The position numbers and the translations under genes are program-made. Below are positions 6,839 through 15,853 of a stretch of 44,625 bases of DNA, piece after piece (the stretch's first letter is position 1; each line of letters begins with the position of its first letter). This stretch comes from Chitinophaga pinensis. GTDB taxonomy: Bacteria; Bacteroidota; Bacteroidia; NS11-12g; UBA9320. Location of the stretch: the NCBI GenBank assembly GCA_945897885.1, contig CAMDGU010000003.1:70339-114963 (forward strand), in the 5' to 3' direction. The notes beneath the pieces are model-generated. The model searched no databases, was not told the DNA's origin, and worked only from the letters and a program-made list of their open reading frames with translations.

Positions 6839-9800
6839 AAACCTTATTTATTTTTATTTTTACTTCAATATTGTTAATATCAGTGGTTTCACCCCCGCTT
6901 ATTTCTTCTGAAAAAATGCTATCAGCTAAAATTTCGTTGCAAATATAATTTTTGAATACCAACAAGGTGCTGTCAATATCAATTTGTGGAGTAATCTTTA
7001 CAGAAATACGGTCGTTTACCTCATATCCATTGTCTTTGCGCATGTTCTGAATTTTATTCACAATTTCGCGAGCAAAGCCTTCTTTTTTTAATTCCTCAGA
7101 AATAGTGAGGTCTAGAGCAACTGTAATTTTACCGCTTACTGCTACTTGCCATCCTTCCACATCTTTGGTAACTATTTCTAGTTCGTCTCTGTTTATTGTA
7201 AACGAGCCACTTGATAATTTGATATCCAAGCTGCCATTTTGTTCTAATAAATTTAAATCTTTATCCGTAAATCGATTTACGGCGGCGCTAATTTCTTTCA
7301 TAGCAGCACCGGCTCTTGGACCTAATTTTTTAAAATCGGGTTTGGCAGACTTTATAATGATGGATTTCTCACCATCATGCAAAAAGTTTATTTCCTTAAC
7401 ATTTACTTCTGATAAAATAAGGTCTTTTACCAACGAAATTTGTTCTTCAAAATGTTTGTCAAGTACGGGAATCAGAATGCTTTGCAAAGGTTGGCGAACT
7501 TTTATTTTTTCTTTTTTGCGAATAGCTAAAACCATGCTGCAAATTTGCTGGGCAAGTTCCATTCGTTCTAAAAGTTCGGTATCTATACGTTCTAAGTTTG
7601 CTTCTAACAAATCGGTTAAATGAACCGACTCATGTTTTAATTGCGTATTATTAATAATGGCTTTTTCTCTAATGTTTAATGTCATATTGTTGTACAACCA
7701 ATCTGAAAAGAAAGGAGCAATGGGGCTCATTAATTGGCTCACAACTACCAAACATTCTTGTAGGGTCTCAAATGCAGCTTGTTTATCTTCAGATGATTCA
7801 CTTTTCCAAAAACGACGACGTGATAAACGCACAAACCAGTTACTTAAGTTATCATTCACAAAATCCTGAATAGCTCTCGTAGCAACGTGTGGTTCAAAAT
7901 TATCCAAACTTTCTCTTACTTCTACCACCAATTTGTGCAGAGCAGATAAAATCCATTTATCAAGTTCAGATAGTTTATCCCAGGTTACACGGTTGTCTTC
8001 ATAATTTGTAAAACCATCAAGATTGGCATACAAGGCAAAAAAGGAATAGGTATTATATAGAGTTCCAAAAAACTTACGTTGGGTTTCAGCCAGTCCTTCA
8101 ATATCAAATTTTAAGTTTTCCCAAGGAGCGGCATTGCCAATTAAATACCAGCGGGTGGCATCAGCTCCAAATTTATTAACGGTTTCAAATGGGTCAACAG
8201 TATTTCCCAACCGTTTACTCATTTTGTTGCCGTTTTTATCCAATACAAGTCCGTTGGCTACTACATTTTTATAGGCTACGGAATCAAAAAGCATGGTGGC
8301 AATAGTGTGCAATGTAAAGAACCACCCACGCGTTTGGTCAACACCTTCGGCAATGAAGTCGGCAGGGAAAGCCCCTTCAAATCCTTGACCAAAAGGTGAT
8401 TTTGAATCAGACTTATTCAATCCCCATTGAGCATAAGGCATGGCACCACTATCAAACCAAACATCTATCAAATCTGTTTCGCGGGTCATAGGTTTTCCTG
8501 AAGCCGATACTAAGATGATATTGTCTACATAAGGACGGTGCAAATCCAATCCATGACCACTCTCAAAAGCCGATTCAGTGATAAATCCGGCTTTAACAGA
8601 TTTGGCCGCTTCCTCTTTTAATTCTTCAATAGAACCTATACAAATTTCTTCACTTCCATCTTCCGTTCTCCAAATCGGCAAAGGTGTGCCCCAGTAGCGG
8701 CTGCGGCTTAAGTTCCAATCGACAATGTTTTCTAACCAATTACCAAATCGTCCTTCTCCGGTGTGTTCCGGTTTCCAGTTGATAGTTTTGTTAAGTTCTA
8801 TTAACCTGTCTTTAACGGCAGTGGTTTTTATGAACCAACTTTCCATCGGGTAGTATAAAATAGGTTTATCGGTTCGCCAGCAATGCGGGTAGCTATGCTC
8901 GTATTTTTCTACTTTAAAGGCTTTATTTTCTTCCTTTAATTTTATGGCTAACTCCACATCTACTGATTTATCAGGAGGTGTGGAGTAATATTCATTTTTA
9001 ACATATTTGCCCGCAAAATCTCCCATCTCCTTTACAAATTTTCCTTGTAAATCTACCAAAGGAACTAATTTTCCATCTTCGTTCATTATAAGCATGGCAG
9101 GCACACCAGCTTGTTTCGCAACCCTTGCATCATCGGCTCCAAAGGTTGGGGCAATGTGAACAATTCCGGTTCCATCCTCAGTACTAACAAAATCTCCGGC
9201 TATTACTTTAAAGGCTTTTTCCGGGTTTTCTGCCGGTAAGCTATAAGCTAATAATTGCTCATAGGAAGAACCTATTAAATCATTCCCAACAAATTCAGTT
9301 AGTATTTGGTAAGGAATTTTTTTATCACCTGCTTCATAATTATCAAAAGTTAGCTGTGTATCCTCTTCAGCAAAGAATTTTTTAACCAAATCTTTGGCCA
9401 AAATAACCTGAATAGGTTGGAATGTGTATTGATTATAGGTTTTAACTAAGGCATATCTTATTTTTGGGTCAACGGCCAAGGCCGTGTTTGATGGCAAAGT
9501 CCATGGAGTAGTGGTCCAAGCCAGGAAATATGTGTCAAGACCAGATTGGTTTTTAAAACCTGTTAGTTCTCCTTTTATCTTAAATTGGGCTACAACCGTT
9601 GTATCTTTAACATCCCTGTAAGTACCGGGTTGGTTAAGTTCGTGAGAACTTAATCCTGTACCGGCAGCAGGAGAGTATGGCTGAATAGTGTATCCTTTAT
9701 ATAAATATCCTTTTTTGTAAATTTCTTTTAATAAATACCAAACGGTTTCAATGTATTCATTTTCGTAGGTTACGTAAGGATTTTCGAGATCAACCCAATA

Positions 9801-10244
9801 CCCAATGCGTTCGGTTAAGTCATCCCAAACCCCTTTGAATTTCATTACATCCTTGCGACATGCAGCATTGTAATCCTCAACACTTATTTTTTTTCCAATA
9901 TCATCTTTGCTAATTCCTAAAGATTTTTCAACTTGCAGTTCAATAGGTAATCCATGAGTATCCCAACCGGCTTTGCGTTCTACTTTAAATCCTTGTAGTG
10001 TTTTATATCTGCAAAAAAGGTCTTTAATGGTGCGGCTCATCACGTGATGAATGCCAGGCATTCCATTGGCCGAGGGAGGTCCTTCATAAAACACAAAATC
10101 CTCAGCTCCATTGCGGTTGTCAATAGATTTTTGAAAAATATTTTTGTCTTTCCAAAACTGGGCTACTTCCTTTTCAAATTCAGGAAAGTTAGCTTGTTTA
10201 TATTCTGGGTATAGTTTTTGGTCGGCGGCTTTCTGCACAGTCAT
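6828..10244 (-). CDS. ileS: Isoleucyl-tRNA synthetase
   Basis: The 1138-residue class I aminoacyl-tRNA synthetase attaches isoleucine to tRNA-Ile. The N-terminal segment YEGPPSANGMPGIHH carries the HIGH-motif position as G64-I65-H66-H67 rather than H-x-G-H. The KMSKR loop is at 674-678 (preceded by LDKNG, followed by LGNTV). The CP1 editing domain lies between them, with TTTPWTLPSNTA and GTGIVHIAPTFGADD. A C-terminal anticodon-binding domain follows, with a long extension that includes IRKKEKIKVRQPL. The length and motif wording fit the bacterial type 2, eukaryote-like IleRS. The gene leads the minus-strand operon with the DksA-like gene and lspA. A TAnnTTCG element sits 13 bases before the ATG. 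Confidence 0.98.
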   Translation of the reverse strand: MTVQKAADQKLYPEYKQANFPEFEKEVAQFWKDKNIFQKSIDNRNGAEDFVFYEGPPSANGMPGIHHVMSRTIKDLFCRYKTLQGFKVERKAGWDTHGLPIELQVEKSLGISKDDIGKKISVEDYNAACRKDVMKFKGVWDDLTERIGYWVDLENPYVTYENEYIETVWYLLKEIYKKGYLYKGYTIQPYSPAAGTGLSSHELNQPGTYRDVKDTTVVAQFKIKGELTGFKNQSGLDTYFLAWTTTPWTLPSNTALAVDPKIRYALVKTYNQYTFQPIQVILAKDLVKKFFAEEDTQLTFDNYEAGDKKIPYQILTEFVGNDLIGSSYEQLLAYSLPAENPEKAFKVIAGDFVSTEDGTGIVHIAPTFGADDARVAKQAGVPAMLIMNEDGKLVPLVDLQGKFVKEMGDFAGKYVKNEYYSTPPDKSVDVELAIKLKEENKAFKVEKYEHSYPHCWRTDKPILYYPMESWFIKTTAVKDRLIELNKTINWKPEHTGEGRFGNWLENIVDWNLSRSRYWGTPLPIWRTEDGSEEICIGSIEELKEEAAKSVKAGFITESAFESGHGLDLHRPYVDNIILVSASGKPMTRETDLIDVWFDSGAMPYAQWGLNKSDSKSPFGQGFEGAFPADFIAEGVDQTRGWFFTLHTIATMLFDSVAYKNVVANGLVLDKNGNKMSKRLGNTVDPFETVNKFGADATRWYLIGNAAPWENLKFDIEGLAETQRKFFGTLYNTYSFFALYANLDGFTNYEDNRVTWDKLSELDKWILSALHKLVVEVRESLDNFEPHVATRAIQDFVNDNLSNWFVRLSRRRFWKSESSEDKQAAFETLQECLVVVSQLMSPIAPFFSDWLYNNMTLNIREKAIINNTQLKHESVHLTDLLEANLERIDTELLERMELAQQICSMVLAIRKKEKIKVRQPLQSILIPVLDKHFEEQISLVKDLILSEVNVKEINFLHDGEKSIIIKSAKPDFKKLGPRAGAAMKEISAAVNRFTDKDLNLLEQNGSLDIKLSSGSFTINRDELEIVTKDVEGWQVAVSGKITVALDLTISEELKKEGFAREIVNKIQNMRKDNGYEVNDRISVKITPQIDIDSTLLVFKNYICNEILADSIFSEEISGGETTDINNIEVKIKINKVYGN

Positions 10245-10257
10245 TGTAAAAAGGATG

Positions 10258-10265
10258 CGAAGATA
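10258..10265 (-). promoter_or_regulatory. Probable -7 element of the ileS operon (TATCTTCG)
   Basis: On the minus strand this reads TATCTTCGC, one base off the Bacteroidota consensus TAnnTTTG, and it lies 13 bases before the ileS ATG. The same TTCG variant appears before malate dehydrogenase (TAGCTTCGC, 29683-29690). I see no convincing -33 box. Confidence 0.35.
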
Positions 10266-10448
10266 AGAATTTTTGGAGGGAAATTATTTTCAAGTTTATA
10301 ATGGGAATCCTTTAACCCGAAAACCCATTATCATTTGTTTTTTACCAAATTATACTTTACAAAAAATTCCTAATCTTCTTGAATTTCCTTTAATTTTATC
10401 ATAGGGGTCAGCACTCCAAGTATATGAATTAATCGCTCTGTTTGGGTG

Positions 10449-10698
10449 TCAATAGTCAGTTTTTAAAAATGATAGTTGATAATAGACCTTAGTTGTGAAT
10501 TGGGTTCCATCAGGTTGTAAAAAAGGTGAAAAACCTAAGCTCAAATCCCTCTCATCAATTTGTTCGTAATCTGGGATATGGTCTCCTGTTCTGTATAAAC
10601 GAGTTTAATTTTTAATAATTATCATATTAAAATCTAAACCCCAATAATTTCCTTTAGCACCCGATTTTTTGTTTATTTTTTACCCAAACCAAAATTCC
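10449..10698 (-). pseudogene. Decayed gene remnant
   Basis: The 630-bp gap between ileS and the WG-repeat gene is not featureless. On the minus strand a 51-codon stop-free stretch (10604 down to 10452) reads TRLYRTGDHIPDYEQIDERD, then LSLGFSPFLQPDGTQFTTK and VYYQLSFLKTDY, ending in TGA at 10451-10449. This has a protein-like composition with alternating hydrophobic residues, as in a terminal beta-strand. Just upstream in the same frame, after one TAA (10605-10607), GAKGNYWGLDFNMIIIKN is readable. Further upstream a shifted frame gives TIHEYGILVWVKNKQKIG. This looks like the 3' end of a gene broken by a stop and a frameshift. I do not recognise the family. The rest of the gap shows nothing else. 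Confidence 0.4.
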
Positions 10699-10852
10699 AT
10701 ATTCATGGATTGTGAAAATAAACTTGATGATAGGCAAACAAATCATGCTGCAAGAAGAAGTTGTTTTAGAGTATTCATTTGACAAATGAAAATAAAAAGA
10801 TTGAAAAGAGAGTTATAAAATATTAAAGCATTTATCTATTCTTCAAATATTA

Positions 10853-10860
10853 TAAGTTTG
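10853..10860 (+). promoter_or_regulatory. Bacteroidota -7 promoter element (TAAGTTTG)
   Basis: The 8-mer matches TAnnTTTG and is followed by C, as in the extended consensus. It lies 17 bases upstream of the GTG start of the WG-repeat gene. Confidence 0.5.
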
Positions 10861-10877
10861 CCAAACTTTAAAAACTA

Positions 10878-12095
10878 GTGATACACAAAGTAATTTTACT
10901 TCTCTCATTCATATTTTCAGGATTAGGTTTAAAGGCTCAAAAATTATGGTATAGAGTGGACGACCCCGAAAGTAATAGCTGTTTTTTTATTGACACATTA
11001 GGACAGAAATGTCCTGCAGGCGAACACCAAAAAATGGCTATTAACCTTGAATTTTCAGAAGGATTAATCTGTATCAATTTTAAGAAGAAGCCAACAGATA
11101 CTAACGCATGGGGCTGCCTTAACGATAAAGGTGATACGATAATTAAAGGCAAGTATTTGGAACCTTTTTATTTTTACAATGGCATTGCCAGGGTTGCGGT
11201 TGAACCAATGCCGCTTAAAATTTCATTGGATGGTATTGAACCTGATTATTTTTATCACTATATCAATACACAAGGTTTGCCTATTAATGATAAGCTATTT
11301 GATGGGGATGGAAGTTATGATATGGACCATAGCTGGACAGTAACAAAATCTGGATTTCAGTGGTACATACTTTCAAAAAGCGGGAAACTAAAAGAACTCT
11401 CTGTAGATTATGAAACAGTAGATGCCTTTGACAATGGATTGGCTAAATGCAAACGAATGAATCATTATACGGTTTATATTGATACCACAGGTTGGCCGGT
11501 AATTGATATCCCCAATGAAAATTTTACCGGTGAATTTTATAATGGATTTGCACCATATTCTACAGTTGATAATAAATATGGTTTTATGAATAAAAAAGGA
11601 CAACCAGCTACTCCTTGTGTTTATGAGGAAGTATCTTACTTTAATGAAGAATTGGCTTCGGTAAAAATATATAATAAATGGGGGTTCATTGACACAAAGG
11701 GTAAAATGGTAATAAAACCAGAGTATGATGCCACAGAGGCCTTTTATGAAGGACTGGCAAGGGTTAGCCTTGATGGTAAATTTGGCTATATTAACAAATC
11801 AGGTAAAAGAATTATTCCTTTAAAATTTGCTAATGCGTATAGCTTTTTTTCAAATGGATTAGCAATCATATTGGATGAGAACCAAATGTGGGGACTCATT
11901 AATAAAAAAGGAGAAGTAATTATAAAACCTCAATTTGTTAATCCTTTTCAATTTGATAAATTCGGTTTTGCCACAGTTGAATACACAGATAAACATAGCT
12001 ATAAAAAAGGCAAACTAGAAACCTATGAAAAAGCCTTACTTAGTAAACAAGGAAAAGTAGTTTGGTACTCGGGAGAAAAGCTGATTTTGAAATAG
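10878..12095 (+). CDS. WG repeat-containing secreted protein
   Basis: The 405-residue protein starts at GTG; no ATG is available near a promoter-compatible position. It opens with a signal peptide (MIHKVILLLSFIFSGLGLKA, cleavage before or near Q21). From about residue 215 to 370 it has WG repeats, seen as YGFMNKKGQPATP, WGFIDTKGKMVIKPEY, FGYINKSGKRIIPLKF and WGLINKKGEVIIKPQF. These are spaced 45-50 residues apart and each is followed by an F-x-x-GLA-type strand. WG repeats are short beta motifs found in many Bacteroidota secreted or periplasmic proteins; their ligands are generally unknown. No T9SS tail is seen. It is convergent with the RND transporter gene, 25 bases away, with no clear terminator between them. 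Confidence 0.9.
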   Translation: MIHKVILLLSFIFSGLGLKAQKLWYRVDDPESNSCFFIDTLGQKCPAGEHQKMAINLEFSEGLICINFKKKPTDTNAWGCLNDKGDTIIKGKYLEPFYFYNGIARVAVEPMPLKISLDGIEPDYFYHYINTQGLPINDKLFDGDGSYDMDHSWTVTKSGFQWYILSKSGKLKELSVDYETVDAFDNGLAKCKRMNHYTVYIDTTGWPVIDIPNENFTGEFYNGFAPYSTVDNKYGFMNKKGQPATPCVYEEVSYFNEELASVKIYNKWGFIDTKGKMVIKPEYDATEAFYEGLARVSLDGKFGYINKSGKRIIPLKFANAYSFFSNGLAIILDENQMWGLINKKGEVIIKPQFVNPFQFDKFGFATVEYTDKHSYKKGKLETYEKALLSKQGKVVWYSGEKLILK

Positions 12096-12120
12096 CATTT
12101 TCATATTTCTCAATCAAATA

Positions 12121-14463
12121 CTATTCAAAACTATCTAAATCTACCAATCCACTTCCTTCATTCTTTTTGGCAATGGCTACATCATAACTGTGAAGAAGTG
12201 ATGGTAACAAAATAAGATTAGATAACAGGGCAAGTACAAGATTGATACTTGTTAAAATTCCAAGCATTATGGTTCCCCCAAAAGATGAAAAGGCGAAAAT
12301 TAAAAATCCAAAGAATAGCACCACTGCTGAATATATCATACTAACTCCCGATTCTTTTAAAGCACTAGAAACAGCCTTTGGGATATTATACTTATGCTTT
12401 TTAAGTTCCTGTCGGTATTTGGCCAAAAAGTGGATGCTGTAATCTACTGCAATACCATATGCTATTGAAAAAACGATAATGCTACTTGGTTTAAAATCAA
12501 TTTTACAAAATCCCATAATAGCAATGGTCATTATTAAGGGTATAATGTTGGGAATAAAGGAAATAATAATCATCCTCCAATTGAAAAAGATAAAGGCCAT
12601 AATGAGTGAATTGGCCAATAAGGCATAGAGAACACTCGAAAAAAGACTGTCAAACAAATATTTATTACCTTCTAAAAAGATAACACTATTTCCTGTAAGT
12701 GAAATTTTAAAGTCTTCTTGTGGAAAAATTTCATACGCTTTTTTTCTTACACTGTCTTTAATCTCCTGAATTCGTTTTGACCCAACATCGGCCATTTGAA
12801 AACTAATTCTAGCTTTTCTAAAATTACTGTCAACCAGATTATGTATTATATTGCCGTTCTCATTACCGGCCGGCATCATACTCATAATCGTACTTAAGTC
12901 CATAATACTTGGTATTAAATACCGGATAGAATCTCCTTCATAATAAGCCTGATTTGCAAATCGCAACATTTTTGCCAGTGAAATGGACTTCGAAAATTCG
13001 GGCATCATTCCAATGTCATGCTCCAATTTATCTATCCGCTGTAGGGTTCTAACATTTTTTATTCCCGCATTCTTTTTCGAATCAATGATTATTTCAAAAG
13101 GCATTACGCCCTTCACATTTTTTTCAAAAAATTTAAGGTCGGTATATAAAGGGTCAGTTTTCGAAATATCATCTACCATATAACCAACTGAGGTTATTAA
13201 AAATAAACCTGCAATGGATATAATAGAAAGAACAATGGTTACAATATAAATGAGTTTTCGTTTAAAGGTTATCATTTTTACCAGCCAGTCAACCACTACT
13301 TGTAAAAATTTGCGATCTAAATGTTTGGTTTGTTTTTTTGAAGGAGCCGGCAGATAACTAAAAATAATAGGTATCAATACCATGGAAATAACATAGACCG
13401 CCATTATGGCCCAAAATGAAACGATACCAAACTCGCGAAGGGCAGAACTGCCTGAAAAATAGAATACTCCAAAACCAAATGCTGTGGTAAGATTAATAAA
13501 GAAAACAGCAGCACCTACCTTTGAAATAACGCGGTGCAATGCCTTCATTTGGTTACCATGTTTACGGTATTCATCATGGTATTTATTTAGTAAATAAATA
13601 CAGTTGGTAATACCTATTACCACCATTAAAGGTGGCATTAAACCAGTGAAAAGAGTTATTTTAAAACCATAAACGGCATTAATACCTACCGTCCAAATTA
13701 CGCCCATTATTACTACAAGCTGCGCAAATAAAAGGGTATAAAGCGAACGGAAGAAAAACAGCATAATCAACGAAGTGATTAAAAAGGAGAGTGCTGTAAA
13801 TAAAATTATTTCGTGTTTTACCTTTTTTGAAAACTCGGTTCGTATGTATGGTAATCCTGAAAAATGAGGTTCTACATCATGTTTTTCACAAAGTTCTCTT
13901 ACTTGTTTTTCAAGCTTCTCAACAAAGTCAATCCGTTCACGACTGTCCAAAAGGCTTGATTCCATGGTTATAGCCATAATGGTAAGGTCGCCTGATTTGT
14001 CATAAATCAATCCCTCATAAAATTTAAGGGTGTGCATTTTGGCTAATTGGGTATCCAATTCGGTTTGACTAACCGGGCGATGCGCAAAAACCTTAGATTG
14101 ACCAAATGTGTAGGTAGAGTCATCAACAACCATAGCTCTAATGTTGGCTATGGAAAGTATTTGTTTTATACCTTTAGTCTTTTCAATTTGTTCGGTAAGG
14201 TCATACCAATCATTAAAAAAAGCTAATTTTTTTATTTTAGGATCTCTAATCCCAATAACCATCACACTTCCATCATCCCCAAAAAGTTTCTTAAAATCTT
14301 TGTAAACAACTAAATCCGAATCGTCATCAGGAATGAACTTAGGATTATCGTAAGCCATCTTAATATTCTTGGATTCATAGGCCATGTACACCGTAGCTCC
14401 AATCAAAATTATGATTAACCAAAGCCTATTGCGAAGTAAAATATTAGCAATTTTTTCCCACAT
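12121..14463 (-). CDS. RND superfamily transporter (MMPL type)
   Basis: The 780-residue protein has one N-terminal transmembrane helix and a large periplasmic domain (about 35-205). A bundle of about five helices follows (about 210-400), then a second anchor helix and periplasmic domain (about 400-610) and a second helical bundle (about 610-765). This is the two-fold RND architecture in its shorter, single-protein MMPL/HAE3 form. Family features include GDDGSVMVIGIRDP after the first helix, and GLMPPLMVVIGITNCIYLLNKY and FSIAYGIAVDYSIHFLAKY within the two helical bundles. Such proteins export or move lipids and hydrophobic compounds using the proton gradient; the substrate is unknown. No membrane-fusion or outer-membrane partner lies beside it. 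It has the best-formed promoter in the window. Confidence 0.9.
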   Translation of the reverse strand: MWEKIANILLRNRLWLIIILIGATVYMAYESKNIKMAYDNPKFIPDDDSDLVVYKDFKKLFGDDGSVMVIGIRDPKIKKLAFFNDWYDLTEQIEKTKGIKQILSIANIRAMVVDDSTYTFGQSKVFAHRPVSQTELDTQLAKMHTLKFYEGLIYDKSGDLTIMAITMESSLLDSRERIDFVEKLEKQVRELCEKHDVEPHFSGLPYIRTEFSKKVKHEIILFTALSFLITSLIMLFFFRSLYTLLFAQLVVIMGVIWTVGINAVYGFKITLFTGLMPPLMVVIGITNCIYLLNKYHDEYRKHGNQMKALHRVISKVGAAVFFINLTTAFGFGVFYFSGSSALREFGIVSFWAIMAVYVISMVLIPIIFSYLPAPSKKQTKHLDRKFLQVVVDWLVKMITFKRKLIYIVTIVLSIISIAGLFLITSVGYMVDDISKTDPLYTDLKFFEKNVKGVMPFEIIIDSKKNAGIKNVRTLQRIDKLEHDIGMMPEFSKSISLAKMLRFANQAYYEGDSIRYLIPSIMDLSTIMSMMPAGNENGNIIHNLVDSNFRKARISFQMADVGSKRIQEIKDSVRKKAYEIFPQEDFKISLTGNSVIFLEGNKYLFDSLFSSVLYALLANSLIMAFIFFNWRMIIISFIPNIIPLIMTIAIMGFCKIDFKPSSIIVFSIAYGIAVDYSIHFLAKYRQELKKHKYNIPKAVSSALKESGVSMIYSAVVLFFGFLIFAFSSFGGTIMLGILTSINLVLALLSNLILLPSLLHSYDVAIAKKNEGSGLVDLDSFE

Positions 14464-14474
14464 ACCTTAAGGCG

Positions 14475-14505
14475 CAAAAGTAAACAATACAAAAGGACGA
14501 GCAAA
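14475..14505 (-). promoter_or_regulatory. Complete Bacteroidota promoter (TTTG-N19-TACTTTTG)
   Basis: On the minus strand, TTTG (14505-14502) is followed after exactly 19 bases by TACTTTTG (14482-14475) and then C. This matches the -33 and -7 consensus with standard spacing. The RND gene's ATG is at 14463, 11 bases after the -7 box, so the leader is only about 5-8 bases. Confidence 0.75.
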
Positions 14506-14548
14506 TAATTATTTTAAAGCATAATACACCTTAATGGCAGAAAATATT

Positions 14549-15853
14549 TTATAGCTCAAGTTTTAAAATACCTTTAAAAATAAGTGATTTCTCATCCAAA
14601 ATTTTAAAGTAATAGAGACCTGATGGTAAATTTATATGAAAAGGTTTATTAGGCGGAAATGTTGATTGGTATACCAAGTTTCCTTTAATTCCATAAACCA
14701 AAATTAAAGGCATTCTAACTTTTTTGTTAAGGTTAATAGTAACTATTCCGGCACTTGGGTTAGGAAAAAAGTTGGTCTCTGTATTAGATTTTAATTCCAA
14801 ATTTGATAAAACCAAACCACAACTGTCAGCAATTCGAGCAGATTCAGCTTTAATTGAGGGTAATAATGCATGGAGTGAATCGCCCGGACAATCGGTATTA
14901 CAGCCATCTCTATGTCCACAAAGATTGTTTAATAAACTACCGGTATTTTGTGGATGCTTTGTTTGACCAAAAGCATTTATGCCATCTTTCTTTAGTTTCC
15001 AAGCCAACAAGTATTTTAGAGAAAAAATAGCTTTTTCGGTAGGTCTCACTTTCATAAAATCACCTAACATGCAAACACCCATGGTATTTTGGTTTTTACC
15101 ACAAAAATGAGCGCCCAAAATATTGTCATCATCTGCAACTCCCTTTGGGTCGCGGCCATTAAAAACAACCCCATTGGGTGCTACTAAAAAATTATAACCA
15201 ATGTCATCCCAACCATTACTTTGGGTATGAAACAAATAAATATTGCGAATGGTATTTAGATAATTGGTATCGGTATTACTGCCGGCTGAGTGATGTACAA
15301 CCAAATGTTCCACTTCGGTGGCTTCTCTTGGTGGTTTTGGGTCGGGAAGTCCTGATCGCCATTCCGAATAACTTATCATTTGTGGTTTTGAGCATCGGTC
15401 TGAGGTTTTAAAATTTTTATTAGCTGAAACTAACTCTAGTTTTGGAGCATGAAAAAGTTCAATTTTTACAAATCCTTTAAAATCCCCCCAATTAATATTT
15501 AGTTCAGTTTGCGGAGTATCAAAAATTTGAAGCGGGCAAGAAAATGTTCCGTCAAATCCTTCATCTGCGTTTTCAGAAAAGTAAGTGCTTAAACTGTTTA
15601 ATGAGCCATTTGTATTTTTAAAGGCTATTAGAATTGGGTTTTCAAAAGGTTTTTGGACTTCAATTTTAAGGGAGGTATATTTTAGACCATCGAGTTTTGT
15701 ATTTTTATTAGTACTGTCGGAAATGGACAAGGTAATAAATGAATAAAAGTCGTTGACTTTTGTTGGTTCAACAGTTTGTTGTGCATTGCTATTGCTAAAG
15801 ATTCCACTAAGAATGAGCGTTCCACAGAGGCGGTAAATAGTTTTTAAAATCAT
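14549..15853 (-). CDS. N-acetylmuramoyl-L-alanine amidase (Amidase_2/PGRP fold) with T9SS type A sorting domain
   Basis: The 434-residue protein has a signal peptide (to about residue 24), an uncharacterised beta-rich region (about 30-150) and an Amidase_2/PGRP domain (about 160-345). The domain shows LVVHHSAG with zinc ligand H187 or H188, WDDIGYNFLVAPNGVVFNGR (215-234), and GHRDGCNTDCPG (313-324) with probable ligands H314 and C322. These residues are those of zinc amidases that cut the bond between MurNAc and L-Ala in peptidoglycan. The C-terminus (about 360-434) is a type A sorting domain with NFFPNPSAGIVTINL and LPSGLYYFKIL, so the enzyme is predicted to be delivered to the cell surface or outside. 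Its start overlaps the preceding gene's stop (ATGA). Confidence 0.93.
   Translation of the reverse strand: MILKTIYRLCGTLILSGIFSNSNAQQTVEPTKVNDFYSFITLSISDSTNKNTKLDGLKYTSLKIEVQKPFENPILIAFKNTNGSLNSLSTYFSENADEGFDGTFSCPLQIFDTPQTELNINWGDFKGFVKIELFHAPKLELVSANKNFKTSDRCSKPQMISYSEWRSGLPDPKPPREATEVEHLVVHHSAGSNTDTNYLNTIRNIYLFHTQSNGWDDIGYNFLVAPNGVVFNGRDPKGVADDDNILGAHFCGKNQNTMGVCMLGDFMKVRPTEKAIFSLKYLLAWKLKKDGINAFGQTKHPQNTGSLLNNLCGHRDGCNTDCPGDSLHALLPSIKAESARIADSCGLVLSNLELKSNTETNFFPNPSAGIVTINLNKKVRMPLILVYGIKGNLVYQSTFPPNKPFHINLPSGLYYFKILDEKSLIFKGILKLEL

Noticed and set aside
7105-7623. 172-codon plus-strand frame inside ileS
   Set aside because: It is antisense to a highly conserved synthetase and reads as low-complexity Ser/Leu sequence, a typical shadow frame.
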